Assembly (NCBI GenBank): GCA_964016985.1
Contig: OZ024828.1
Span: 8,026,610 to 8,090,609 of the forward strand
DNA: 64,000 nucleotides
Reading direction: 5' to 3'
Origin: Anodontia alba
Lineage: Eukaryota; Mollusca; Bivalvia; Lucinida; Lucinidae
The position numbers and the translations under genes were made by a program. Under the pieces are notes generated by a model. The model ran no database searches. It saw only the letters and a list, made by a program, of their open reading frames with translations, and was not told the origin of the DNA. Each line of letters begins with the position of its first letter. The first letter of the stretch is position 1. This document shows positions 1 through 10,900 of this stretch, piece after piece.

Positions 1-690
1 TAACTCAAGTGGTTTCTTAGATATTTTGCTTACAAGATTTTCATTTGTCTAAGTCTGAAATGGGGCATAACTCCATCATGAAAAATTTGACAGAAAAGAA
101 AAAAAAATAAGATTCAGCTAATTTTTTTTTCATAAGCAATGCATATATAAAGTTTCAAAATTCTAGCATACATGGTTTCAAAGATATGAGAGGTCTCAAA
201 AGCATGATAGATGGACAGACGAGCCCAAAGCAATATGCCCTCCCAACTTTGAAGTTGAGGCATAAAAAAGGCATGGCATTTCACGTGAATTGTCTGCAAA
301 TTCACATGAAAAGTTAAATGCTAAGCCTTATTTTCTCTGACATTGGTCATCTAACATTTAGGTAAACATGATGACTCACCAAAGAGCAAGCTAAGTAAAA
401 TTACTTTGACAATGATCATTTTCCAATTAATTGTAAAGTTCACTTAAAATGTTTACCCCCTAAATTTGATTTCCGTGCTAAAATCTAAAATTTCATTGTG
501 TACTTTTACCCCCTCAGCTTCAATTTCAATGCTGATTTAAAAAAAAAAAAAAATATGCTGAAATACCCTTAACTCCCTCTTATCTGGAGCTCTGTGGTGC
601 TATAACTCAAATTAGTCTACATAATCCACATGGGCTGATCACATCTTTTTGTACTGTGCAGTGTTCAATGTTTTTGTAAGCAGATAGTTA
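1..690. other. No gene recognised
   Basis: AT-rich sequence with a short A tract near 539-552. I see no coding exon, and it lies beyond the POC1 3' end. Confidence 0.6.
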
Positions 691-694
691 ATTA

Positions 695-890
695 ACCCTT
701 GTCATGCTGAATAAATTAAGATGCCACACCCACTTCTAATTTCTAGCCAGTCAGATTACTTGATCCTTGTTTTTGATAGAAATTCACATATTTAATGACA
801 AACAGTGCAACCCAGATGAAGCCAACTGATCTGGATCTACACTGTTTGCTAAGACAGGGCATGTCGTGTTCAGCAAGAGAAGGGTTAATA
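695..890. mobile_element. P3 palindromic MITE, decayed
   Basis: It starts TTAACCCTTGTCATGCTGAA and holds GCCAACTGATCTGGATCTAC; it ends in AAGGGTTAA. The right half is altered. Confidence 0.6.
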
Positions 891-1104
891 CCACAGCTGC
901 ACCGACTGTCTTCTGGGCCGCCACTGATCACCTCTACTCCAAAGACAACCTTTCTCATGATGTTGTTCAAATGTTCTGAGACTCAAAGACAGAAAATGAA
1001 TAAATGCTTTTAAACTCATAATAAAAATCAATAATGGAAGCTCAGTTAAGTAAAATAAATAAAAGTCAAGACAACCCACTGCCATGAAGCAAACTGTCAT
1101 GTAT

Positions 1105-1307
1105 GACTTAACGCTTGGCACTCCGGGTAAAATTTTCAGCAGACGACAATTTGAAATGTTTTTCTCATATATCAAAAAAGCAGGTTTTGTCATTTCATGC
1201 AAACTGTCTCCAATGGAGACAGTTTGCATCAAATGTCTAATCCTGTTTTCTGTAAAAAATAAGAAAAAATGTCATCAATTTGTCGTCTGCTGAATTTGCC
1301 AAGAGTG
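1105..1307. mobile_element. P4 palindromic MITE
   Basis: Ends GGGTAAAATTTTCAGCAGAC and GTCGTCTGCTGAATTTGCC; the centre is a perfect CTGTCTCCAATGGAGACAG palindrome. Confidence 0.7.
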
Positions 1308-1389
1308 GTGAAGGTTAAGTAAACTTTGGAAGTGACAGCTAAATTCAACCTTTTGTATAAACAACTTAGCCACTTTATGAAAATGTGCC

Positions 1390-1475
1390 TTTAGGGCATA
1401 GGCAGACAATGAAGGCCTAGATCAGCCTGCATCTGTGCAGTCTGATCAGGGCCTTTGCTGTCTGCTTACCAAAAT
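1390..1475. repeat. Short palindrome (GATCAGGGCCTTTGCTGTC)
   Basis: GCAGACAATGAAGGCCTAGA pairs roughly with CTGATCAGGGCCTTTGCTGT. It is the same type as at 17.0 kb. Confidence 0.45.
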
Positions 1476-1712
1476 ATTGGCCCTTTACAGTTAACATGTG
1501 TCTCAAAATATTTTTTTTTCCCCACGGTGTAGCTAAAGTAAAATCAACTTTCTGAATCTACACACAAACATTTTGCTTCACATCTAGCACTAGGTATGCA
1601 ACTGTATCAATGACTATTAAAACAATGTCAATTTAACAGAATACTACAGCTGGGCACAAGTAATAGATAACATTGCATGATCTTCTTTCCTATAGGGGCT
1701 GTTCCAGAAAAA

Positions 1713-3246
1713 AACAAGAGCTGTCGGAGGACAGCGAGCTCGCCTGCTGGGTACATTTTATATTGTAACATTTTTATCATTAAGCCATATAATATAGGTC
1801 ACACTGACCTAGATGTATTTGTATGTAAATCATTTTGTCACATAGATATAATAATCCAGGTATGACAATTCTCCATGAAATAGTAATAAAAATAAAAGGC
1901 AAAATCACTGAAGCATGAAATATAGGTCACAATGACCTAGATATAGTAAGTGGTCATTCATTGGGTCACATGGAACTAATATCCCAGGTGTGACATTTAT
2001 CCAACAAATATTCAAGATATAAGGCAAAATCACTGAACCATGAAATATAGGTCACACCAACAGAGATATATTTTGACGTCAATAATCGGGTCACAAGGAA
2101 CTAATATCCCAGGTGTGACATTTATCCAACAAATAGTATTCAAGATATAAGGCAAAATCACTGAACCATGAAATATAGGTCACAATGACCTAGATATAGT
2201 AAGTGGTCATTCATTGGGTCACATGGAAGTAATATCCCAGGTGTGACATTTATCCAACAAATAGTATTCAAGATATAAGGCAAAATCACTGAACCATGAA
2301 ATATAGGTCACACCAACAGAGATATATTTTGACGTCAATAATCGGGTCACAAGGAACTAATATCCCAGGTGTGACATTTATCCAACAAATAGTATTCAAG
2401 ATATAAGGCAAAATCACTGAACCATGAAATATAGGTCACACCAACAGAGATATATTTTGACGTCAATAATCGGGTCACAAGGAACTAATATCCCAGGTGT
2501 GACATTTATCCAACAAATAGTATTCAAGATATAAGGCAAAATCACTGAACCATGAAATATAGGTCACAATGACCTAGATATAGTAAGTGGTCATTCATTG
2601 GGTCACATGGAAGTAATATCCCAGGTGTGACATTTATCCAACAAATAGTATTCAAGATATAAGGCAAAATCACTGGACCGTGAAATCTAGGTGACCTGGA
2701 CCGTAAAATGTAGGTCACCATGACCTTCACTCTCTTACACTTAAACTGATGTCACATAGTTAGCTGATGTATAACCAGTTGTGTCTATAACCTGTAGGCA
2801 TATAAGATTTTACAAATGTGTCCTAGATTTTGACCCCTAGCTCCACCCCAAGGCCCACCCTGAGGTATGAACCCAAGGGTATGTTCTTTTGGAATCTCAG
2901 AAGACTCGTCCAGGTACCCAAATTCTAAATATGAATGCTCTATGAGGAGTGAAAGTCAAGATATAAGAATTTGAAAAACTTTAACACAGTATTACAAAGG
3001 TGTCCTAGATTCTGACCCCTAGCCCCACCCAGGGGCATGAACCCAGGGGTTTATTCCCTTGGAATCTCAGAAGACCCTCCAAGGTACCTAAGTTCCAAAT
3101 TTGATGCCTCTGTGAGGAGTGACTGTTGAGATATAAGCATTTGAAAAACTTTAACACAGTGTGACGGGAACGGGAACGCAAACGCAAACGTGGACGACCG
3201 GGGTGACTACAATAGCTCTCCTTGTACTTCGTACAGGCGAGCTAAA
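1713..3246 (+). mobile_element. Helentron/pearl-like element H1 with tandem body
   Basis: The 5' end is AACAAGAGCTGTCGGAGGAC, with a hairpin GCTGTC/GACAGC and then GAGCTCGCCTG. The 3' end has TTGTAC-TTC-GTACAG and then CAGGCGAGCTAAAAA, so GAGCTCGCCTG and CAGGCGAGCT form a subterminal inverted repeat. The body (about 1890-2690) holds six units of about 126 bases in two variants, ordered A B A B B A. It resembles HINE and bivalve pearl elements; the assignment is by structure only. Confidence 0.65.
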
Positions 3247-3249
3247 AAT

Positions 3250-3716
3250 CAGAGGACTAAACCATATTAAAAAATAATTTTCTTAGTGGTGGGAGAACAT
3301 TTTTCATGTGCCATCAAAAGAACAGTAGCTTTTAAACAGAACATTTTCTTGCATAATGTCAAATTATAAGCCCAATTTAAGTTGTCCAAAAATGATACTT
3401 TATAAACAACCTCAGCTTAGACAATCAGCTCTAATCCTTCCAGAAAATACAACATAAACAATGTCCACTGATCATAGACATATCAGTGGTAAGCCTTGCA
3501 TAATTCAATCAGTATTACATGAAGACAAACATACTACTAAACAAAACCTGATCCTTTGAAATCCATGAGAGCTGAATCATGAGAAAAGGGTGCCCACATG
3601 GCCTCAAATATCAGTATAGACTGCTGATCACCGACATTTTACATATCGCAATACCAACTAATCATAATGTGTATGAACAGTGAAGGCCCTTCTCAGATCA
3701 TACAAATAAGCAGGCT
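3250..3716. other. No feature seen
   Basis: Unique-looking AT-rich DNA between H1 and the first P1 MITE. No exon or repeat structure recognised. Confidence 0.5.
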
Positions 3717-3945
3717 GGGCCCAGTTGTTCAAAGCTAACGATGTCGTTAAAATTTACATTGAGTGATACGCAAATATACTGAAATTTTTTGCTGAAAAAA
3801 TGTGAGTAGCTTTTGCAGTGCAAAAGCTACTCACATTTTTTCAGCAAAAAATATCAGAATATTGTGTATTGAATCCGCTAAAATAGTTAACGAAATGACC
3901 CTTAACGAGCTCATTAAGCTAACGACGCTTTGAACAACCGGGCCC
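3717..3945. mobile_element. P1 foldback MITE, copy 1
   Basis: The ends are GGGCCCAGTTGTTCAAAGC and GCTTTGAACAACCGGGCCC. The centre is a near-perfect hairpin of about 60 bases, TTGCTGAAAAAATGTGAGTA through TACTCACATTTTTTCAGCAA around a GCAGTGC turn. Confidence 0.8.
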
Positions 3946-4230
3946 TGATGTAGGCTTCCACAGTTGGCATTTGGTATAAAATCTCTTTTCTCATGGTGAA
4001 GCTAATAGATCACCTTTTGAAATTTAATCCTGAAAACATCAAGCAAAACTGTAGCAGATGACATTCTAAATTATCTATTATTTTTCAGAGAAAATAAGGC
4101 TTCAATTTCATGTACTCTGTTGCAGCTGTGATTGGCACTTTAAATGTTACGTCTTAAGCCACAGTGTAAAAAAAAATATCTTTGGACATATGCACCTGTG
4201 AACCAAGATCAGCCTGAACATGTGCAATCT

Positions 4231-4463
4231 GGGCCCAGTTGTTCAAAGCGTCGTTAGCTTAACGAGCTCGTTAAGGGTCATTTTGTTAACTGTTTTAGCG
4301 GATTCAATACACAGTATTCTGATATTTTTTGCTGAAAAAATTTGAGAAGCTTTTGCACTGCACATTTTTTCAGCAAAAAAATTCAGCATATTTGCGTATC
4401 ACTCCTTGTAAATTTTAACGAATCGTTAACTAACGATGTCGTTAGCTTTGAACAACTGGGCCC
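4231..4463. mobile_element. P1 foldback MITE, copy 2
   Basis: GGGCCCAGTTG and CAACTGGGCCC ends, with the central hairpin shortened on one arm. It interrupts a degenerate CAGCCTGAACATGTGCAATC repeat that resumes after it. Confidence 0.78.
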
Positions 4464-4647
4464 TGATTAGTCTTTGCTATCTATCTAAAGACTTAGATTT
4501 GGCTATCCAAAGAGCACACAGCATAGGCTGATCAGACTGCATGGATGTACAGGCTGATCCTGGATGCATAAATCCGAAGGTGTTTCCTCACATTATGGCT
4601 CCTTTGAATTCACTAATTTCTGACTTCTCTGTTTACATACAACTGTA

Positions 4648-5076
4648 CAGTAGAACTTCAATAACCTGGCACCGAGGTTATAAAACTTTTTTCATGGTCA
4701 ACTCAACTAAGCATGAAATTTTTCCTGCTAATAAATCTCGAATTACTAACAATTGCAAATTCTTTCTTGCTAAACATAGCAGAGCATGAAAATCTCTCTG
4801 CTAATAAATATGAAAATGCCAACTGTTGTTGGCATTTTCATATTTATTAGCAGAGAAAATTTCATGCTTAGCGGAGTTGAGCATGAAAAAAGTTTTATAA
4901 CCTCGAGGCCTGAACAGTGAATACTCAAAAATCAGTGGATGACTAAACTAATTCCAAGTCTCTTTAGATAATCTATATTCTCTGATATTCAACCATGGAC
5001 AAACTGAACTACATACATGTATCCCTAGAACTAATTTCTTGGACTCCTATCTGTCCTAGTTATTGAAGTTTTACTG
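4648..5076. mobile_element. MITE with CAGTARAACTTCAATAAC ends, TA flanks
   Basis: The left end CAGTAGAACTTCAATAAC and right end GTTATTGAAGTTTTACTG are inverted, each flanked by TA, as in Tc1/mariner-like MITEs. The interior has a foldback around 4787-4915, including a perfect palindrome AATGCCAACTGTTGTTGGCA with longer AT-rich arms. Confidence 0.65.
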
Positions 5077-5498
5077 TATACTCTACAAGAACCAATTTTT
5101 CACTGAAAGAAGGTTATTTCATGATAAATGCTAATGAGCTTTCACTCCACCAGTTAGCCATAACACATGACCCAGCTGTGCATAGACTGATGTAGATATC
5201 AAAGCAGTAATTTACCCCAAATATGTGTATTGGGACACCTTAACTCCTTACCATACTAGTCCTAAAATTTTAACAAATCTATTATGATACCTTTCTGCAT
5301 GTCTGAGAACTGCTGGGCTCAGTGGCAAAGTGTAGACCCTGCTCAGACACCATGTTCTGCGGCATCTGATCTGGGTCTAAACTGTTTCCTCAAGCCTGTC
5401 TGTCCCAAAACACTGTTATTTTGGTATATGACAGTCAAGATTAAGCATCTATTTCAAGGTAAGATGATTTTTTCAATCAAAATGTGGATATTTTTCTG

Positions 5499-5630
5499 AC
5501 TTCTCAACAAAAACAGATGTTTTGGGTACTCATTATAAGTGCCTCTAATAAGTACCCAAAACTTGTTTCCATGGAGAAAGAAGAAAAATATTTTTGTGGA
5601 TACCCCTTATCTGCAGCTATAGCATCTCAA
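5499..5630. mobile_element. P2 foldback MITE, copy
   Basis: GGGTACTCATTATAAGTGCC and AATAAGTACCCAAAAC centre, with AAGAAAAATA and CCTTATCTGCAGCTATAG at the right edge. Confidence 0.55.
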
Positions 5631-5633
5631 CAT

Positions 5634-5861
5634 TAACCCATGGTAGTCTGGAGACCCCTAAAAGGGTAATTGGCAAACATTGCAGACCCAGATCAGACAT
5701 CGCAGAATGTGGCATCTGATCAGGGTCTCTACTGTTTGCAAATGGTTTTGCCATTTTTCTCCAGGAATATCCGAGTATCATAATGGATATACCTAACACT
5801 GAATTTGGAGTCTTTCAATATATAGTGTGCCAGATTCTATTCAGTCTACAATGGGTTAAAC
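5634..5861. mobile_element. P6 MITE (AACCCATGGTAGTCTGG ends)
   Basis: AACCCATGGTAGTCTGGAGA at the left and CAGTCTACAATGGGTTAA at the right; core GCAGACCCAGATCAGACATC then CATCTGATCAGGGTCTC. Confidence 0.6.
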
Positions 5862-5890
5862 AAGCCACAATATGAGAAACTGTACTATCA

Positions 5891-6134
5891 GGGCCCAGTT
5901 GTTCAAAGCTAACGACGTTGCTAGTTAAAGATTCGTTAAAATTTACATCAAGTGATACGCAAATATGCTAAAATATTTTGCTGAAAAAATGTGAGTAGCT
6001 TTTGCAGTGCAAAAGCTACTCACATTTTTTCAGCAAAAAATATCAGAATATTGTGTATTGAATCTGCTAAAACAGTTAACAAAATGACCCTTAACGAGCT
6101 CGTTAAGCTAATGACGCTTTGAACAACTGGGCCC
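5891..6134. mobile_element. P1 foldback MITE, copy 3
   Basis: Intact GGGCCC ends and the central hairpin TGAGTAGCTTTTGCAGTGCA. It is near-identical to copy 1. Confidence 0.8.
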
Positions 6135-7203
6135 AGACTTGTACGTCCAGTAAAGACTGAGAACTGCCTTTACAACATCACAGTCTGATCAAAGGATCAA
6201 AGTCTTTGCTGTCTGTAAGAAGAAACCTTGGATCCTTGGCTATCTAAAGGGTACTGGGCAAAGATCTGATCAATCTGCATCAAAGCACAGGCTGATCCGA
6301 GTCTTTGCTGGGCCCGTATGTCCCTAGGTAATTTTTTTCTCAAGTTATCTCAAATGTCTTGACTGATATACACAGCTCAATCACAGATTATCTCTAACCA
6401 ACCACTATAATATTTCTGGAACATGAATGAGACTTTAAAATGTAATTTTTTAAATAAATAATTGGCACACATCAAGTAAAAGAGAGGGTTTAATGCATCT
6501 GAGCCAAGCTCAACCTGAGTATTCCCATACTGTGTTCAGGCATAGCTCCAGATCAGGAGTACCCAGACAAATACATGTACTTTTCTTATTTCTCCATGAA
6601 AACATATGTTGTGGGTACTCATCAGAAGTGCCTCATGGAGAAATAAGAAAACTATCAACCTTTTCCCAGCACACACAGAACATCGCCACAACATCGTAAC
6701 AATGTCACTGCAATGTCATGACGCTGCAGTGACTTTGTAATGACATCATTGAGACGTTGTCTGTTTACTGGGTATTGGATGCTGGATCCTGAGGCTTGCC
6801 AATCATCAGATACTGCAGAATCTTCTGGTAAAAACAAAAGCTTTATCAGTATCAATGGACAGTAAAGGCTCTGACAGGACTGAATGTGTGCAGAATGATC
6901 CATTTCACAGATGATCAGCAACTTTTTCACTTGATGTGACCTATCTTTGCCACTCTGTTCAATGACGAGTTGCGTCATGGAAAACCCTGCCTTGTGTCAT
7001 TACAACTGTAGCATACAGGGTCTTAATCAATCTTTAGATTTGTGTAGTCTGACACCCAGGCTGGCCTGGGCTTTGGATGTCTACATGTGCCCTGGACTCC
7101 TTTTTCTTGTGCCAATGCTCACTGCTATATGAGCAACTAAGACCTAAATCAGTCTTCTTATCTGTGCAGTTTGCATAACTCTAGGTATGACCTTTGTTTC
7201 AAC

Positions 7204-7372
7204 CAAAACATACTGATATTTTTTCTTGTTTCTCCACAAAAACATATGTTGTGGGTACTCATTACATGCGCCTTATAAAGGCATTTCTAATGAGTACCAA
7301 CACTAGGTTTTTCAGAGAAATAAGAAAAATATTTACCTTGATGCACTGCTTATCTAGACCTATGAGTTTGGC
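7204..7372. mobile_element. P2 foldback MITE, copy
   Basis: TATGTTGTGGGTACTCATTA, then TAATGAGTACCAACACTAGG, and TTATCTAGACCTATGAG at the right. Confidence 0.58.
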
Positions 7373-7478
7373 CAGATTCATTGACATAAAAGGGTCAGCA
7401 AAAAATATCCGGAGACACTGTCACCTAGAGCTATGAGTTTGGTCACACAAGTCATTTTCAGTAATCAGCTAAAATACT

Positions 7479-7722
7479 TGGCCAAGTTGTTCAAAGCATT
7501 GTTAGCTTAATGAGCTTGTTAAGGGTCATTTCATTAACTGTTTTAGCAGATTCAATATACAATATCGTGATATTTTGTGCTGAAAAAATGTGAGTAGCTT
7601 TTGCAGTGCAAAAGCTACTCACATTTTTTCAGCAAAAAAATTCAGCATATTTGCATATCACTCGACGTAAATTTTAACAAATTGTTAACTAACGACATTG
7701 TTAGCTTTGAACAACTGGGCCC
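7479..7722. mobile_element. P1 foldback MITE, copy 4 (just 3' of POC1 stop)
   Basis: The left end has decayed to TTGGCCAAGTTG, the right end CAACTGGGCCC is intact, and the hairpin is intact. It lies 128 bases past the POC1 stop codon in transcript sense. Confidence 0.78.
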
Positions 7723-7849
7723 TATTTGCTCAAACTAAGTATCGTGATCAGACTGCATACAAATACAGGCTTGTTTGGTCCTTGACTGCTGATATATGAC
7801 AAGAGACAGGTATTTCTATGATGTGGTTCCTATGACATAAGGCAGGAAA

Positions 7850-7954
7850 TCAGTCTGTTGGTCTAATCTGTAGGGTGATTTTCTGTTGGTTATCTAGGCA
7901 CTCTCTTAATTTATTCTCTGTCATTGTTAGTCTCTGTTCAAGTAGTGAGACAGT
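7850..7954 (-). CDS. POC1: POC1 terminal coding exon 13 (coiled coil, stop)
   Basis: The exon encodes [20 protein letters not shown], then [14 protein letters not shown] and TGA at 7850-7852. The heptad pattern and the LEQRL.LTE.KL.ECL motif are those of the POC1 tail. A P1 MITE lies immediately downstream, so any 3' untranslated region must be short or include the MITE. I saw no obvious AATAAA on this strand nearby. Confidence 0.93.
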   Translation of the reverse strand, partial: TVSLLEQRLTMTENKLRECLDNQQKITLQIRPTD

Positions 7955-10900
7955 CTGAAATATATATATGTACATGTACCAAATTATTTATCCTAAATTT
8001 CTAGATAGGCATGCATAATCAAGCAGTGTAGACCTACATTTATCTGGGTATAGTCTTATTGTACTAATGGTCTGCCAATTTCTTGGTCAGAGAGGAGATT
8101 TGCACCGGTCATCCTAGAGTTTGACTGGTGAGAGAACTGAAACAAACAAATCCTGTGTAAGTATAGCTCAAGACCAAATACTCATATTTACCCTAAATAC
8201 CTGGGCCCAATTGTTCAAAACATCATTAGCTTGCATAACAAGCTTGTTAATGACAAACTGGTTAACTGTTGTAGCTCAGGTATTTTCAAATACACTGATA
8301 TTTTTGCTGCAAAAATGTGTCTACTCACATTTTTTAATTGTGAATACCCAATTTTTTTCAGCAAAACATTTCAATATATTTGCCATTTTTCAAGATAAAA
8401 ATTTTAACTTCATATTCATGTTATCTAACAACTTTGTTAAGTTTTGAACAACTGGGCCCAGCTCAAATGGCTCAGCAGCTTAAGCAAGGTGTGCACTGTT
8501 TGTTATTTATTAACCCTTGTCCTGCTGAATAAATTAAGATGCCACACCCACTTCTAATTTTCTGCCAATCAGATTACTTGATCCGTATTTTTGCCATAAA
8601 TTCACATACTTAATGGCAAACAGTGCAGATCCAGATCAGTTGGCTTCTTCAGAAGCCAACTGATCTGAATCTACACTGTTTGCAAAGGAAGGGTATATCC
8701 GGGTTCAGCAGGACAAGGGTTAAGCACTTTTCCAGAGATATCACTAGGTAGTCAAATTGACTTAAAAAAAAAATAAAAAAATACTAGGATAAAAAAAATA
8801 CTGCAAGAAGCTAAGGTGTCCATATATTTATGGTATTACAGTTTACCACTCTACAGGCTAATTCAGCAGATTACAGATATTTTTTTCTTATTTTTGCAAG
8901 AAAAAAGGGTTGGTTTGACACTTCATGCAAATAGTCAAGTCATGTTTTCTTGGATAAATATTTCAAAATGTTGTCTGCTGATTTTTTACAGAGTATGCTA
9001 AGCAGTGTTAGCAGCTAATTTTGTGCATAGCATGTTGACAGTTAACAGTAACTACCTGTGTCAGAATATCTAGTTGTCCTACAATGTGTTCCAGAGTGTT
9101 GGCTAGCTGCGGAGGCATTGATCGGGGTTCTAGCTGCTGTGTGGTAGACCTTGGCTGGTCTTTGCTTCCATATGATTGTAGATTTCTAAGTTCCTGGTCA
9201 GCTGAAGTCATTTCAAAATCTGTCAATTTTTCACTTACTCCATTTACTGGCAGTGGCTGTAAAATATATAAAAAATGTTATTTTCAAACATTGGGTTAAT
9301 GGGAAAATTCAGAGGCTAATTTTTGCTAAGTTTTGCATAAAAATATACCTTGTGGGTACTCAGTATTTCAGTGAGGGAATTCCAATGTCAGAGTGCCACA
9401 AGGCATGTTTTGCTGCAAAAATAAAATAAATTCTGTGGAACGTTGTGTCATACATGCCTCTCAGTCTTATAGCAAATTGCCATTAGACTGTAAAATAAAT
9501 ATAGATCAGGGTTATGTTATGGAAAGAAATGTGAGCAAGGTATAACAATAATTGTAGGTCTTACGCTGTCCATCAGAAATTACACTAAATGCTAGGGCTG
9601 TTGTTAGATCAGACTGAGATATACAGACAAACCTCTTTATACTGGCACTCGATACAATGACAAAATTCGTTATAGTGACAATTCCACTGTCATGAAACCT
9701 TTGCTTAAGAGGTAACAATTAGTCACAAATCGTGCAAGAATATTGTACTTAATACTTTAAAGAAACATATTTTTGATATTTGTTAGAACTGCCTCAGTAA
9801 GGCAATTCTAACAAATATCAAAAACATATGTTCTATGGGGAAATAAAGTCAAAACAAGACCTTCTTACATATCAATCTGCTCATTAAGTATTCTATACAG
9901 TAGCAAAGCCATTTTAATGGCGTCTTTGGGAATAAATGCTGTAATGCAGGTTCACTGTATAGGTCAAGATCACAAAATGATACCCCATTGTTCAAGTCCT
10001 TGTTAATAGAAAGGAAGTGTGATGTTCCTCAGTCATTTCTGACTTATTAACTTGATCTTTTCATCTGGTGACTACAGCGATATTGCTTTTCATGTCTTCT
10101 TTGATGACCTATTAGACCAATCTTAGATCTGAACTGCAAGAAAGCTCTAAGAATAAAGTGTACACCAGGGATGATGACTGTAGGTCTTAAAAGTAATCAG
10201 AAAAGGAGGTAAATGTTAGGGTTTATGTTAATCTTGACAGACTGACAAAAGGACAGACATACAAGTATATGGATGAATGCATAGACACACAAACAGACAC
10301 TGGGGAAACATTGTACACCACCACAATCAAGTGGCAGGTACAAAAAAAAAAGAATACATGTGACAAAAGCAAGCATGATATATTATAGTGCTCAAGTCAA
10401 AAAAGAAAACAGAAAAATACCCATGGATAAAATAAAATATATAAATAATAAAATTTAAAAGAATAAGCCACCAGTTATCTGTCCATAGCACAGCCATCTG
10501 TAAAGATGTACATGAATTGTAAGCAGAAAGTAAGCTCTATACATCTGAATTGCACATCTCTAGATAAGAGGCTTTTTCAATGAAAAAGTATTATTTTTTT
10601 TTTCATCTTTTTCTTATTTATCCACCAAAACATACATTTAGGGTATTAACTGAATGGCTCTACATTCCTAAAAAATAGACATTTTATTATCCAAGAAAGG
10701 TTTAATAAATTGATATATTGATATACAGTATTAATATAATCATAAAATGTGGCACCTGACAGCCTGTAAAATTTCAGTTAGTCTCTCATTCTTGAAATGA
10801 AATGATTCTCTGAATTAAAGTTGCCAACATTATTTCAGAAATACAATAAAAAATCATTTCATTTTAATCCAGTTCAAAATTGAGAGACTAATTGAAATTT

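Noticed and set aside
9330..9430. Possible P2 copy near TTGTGGGTACTCAGTATTTC
   Set aside because: Only one short arm is recognisable; too weak to list.
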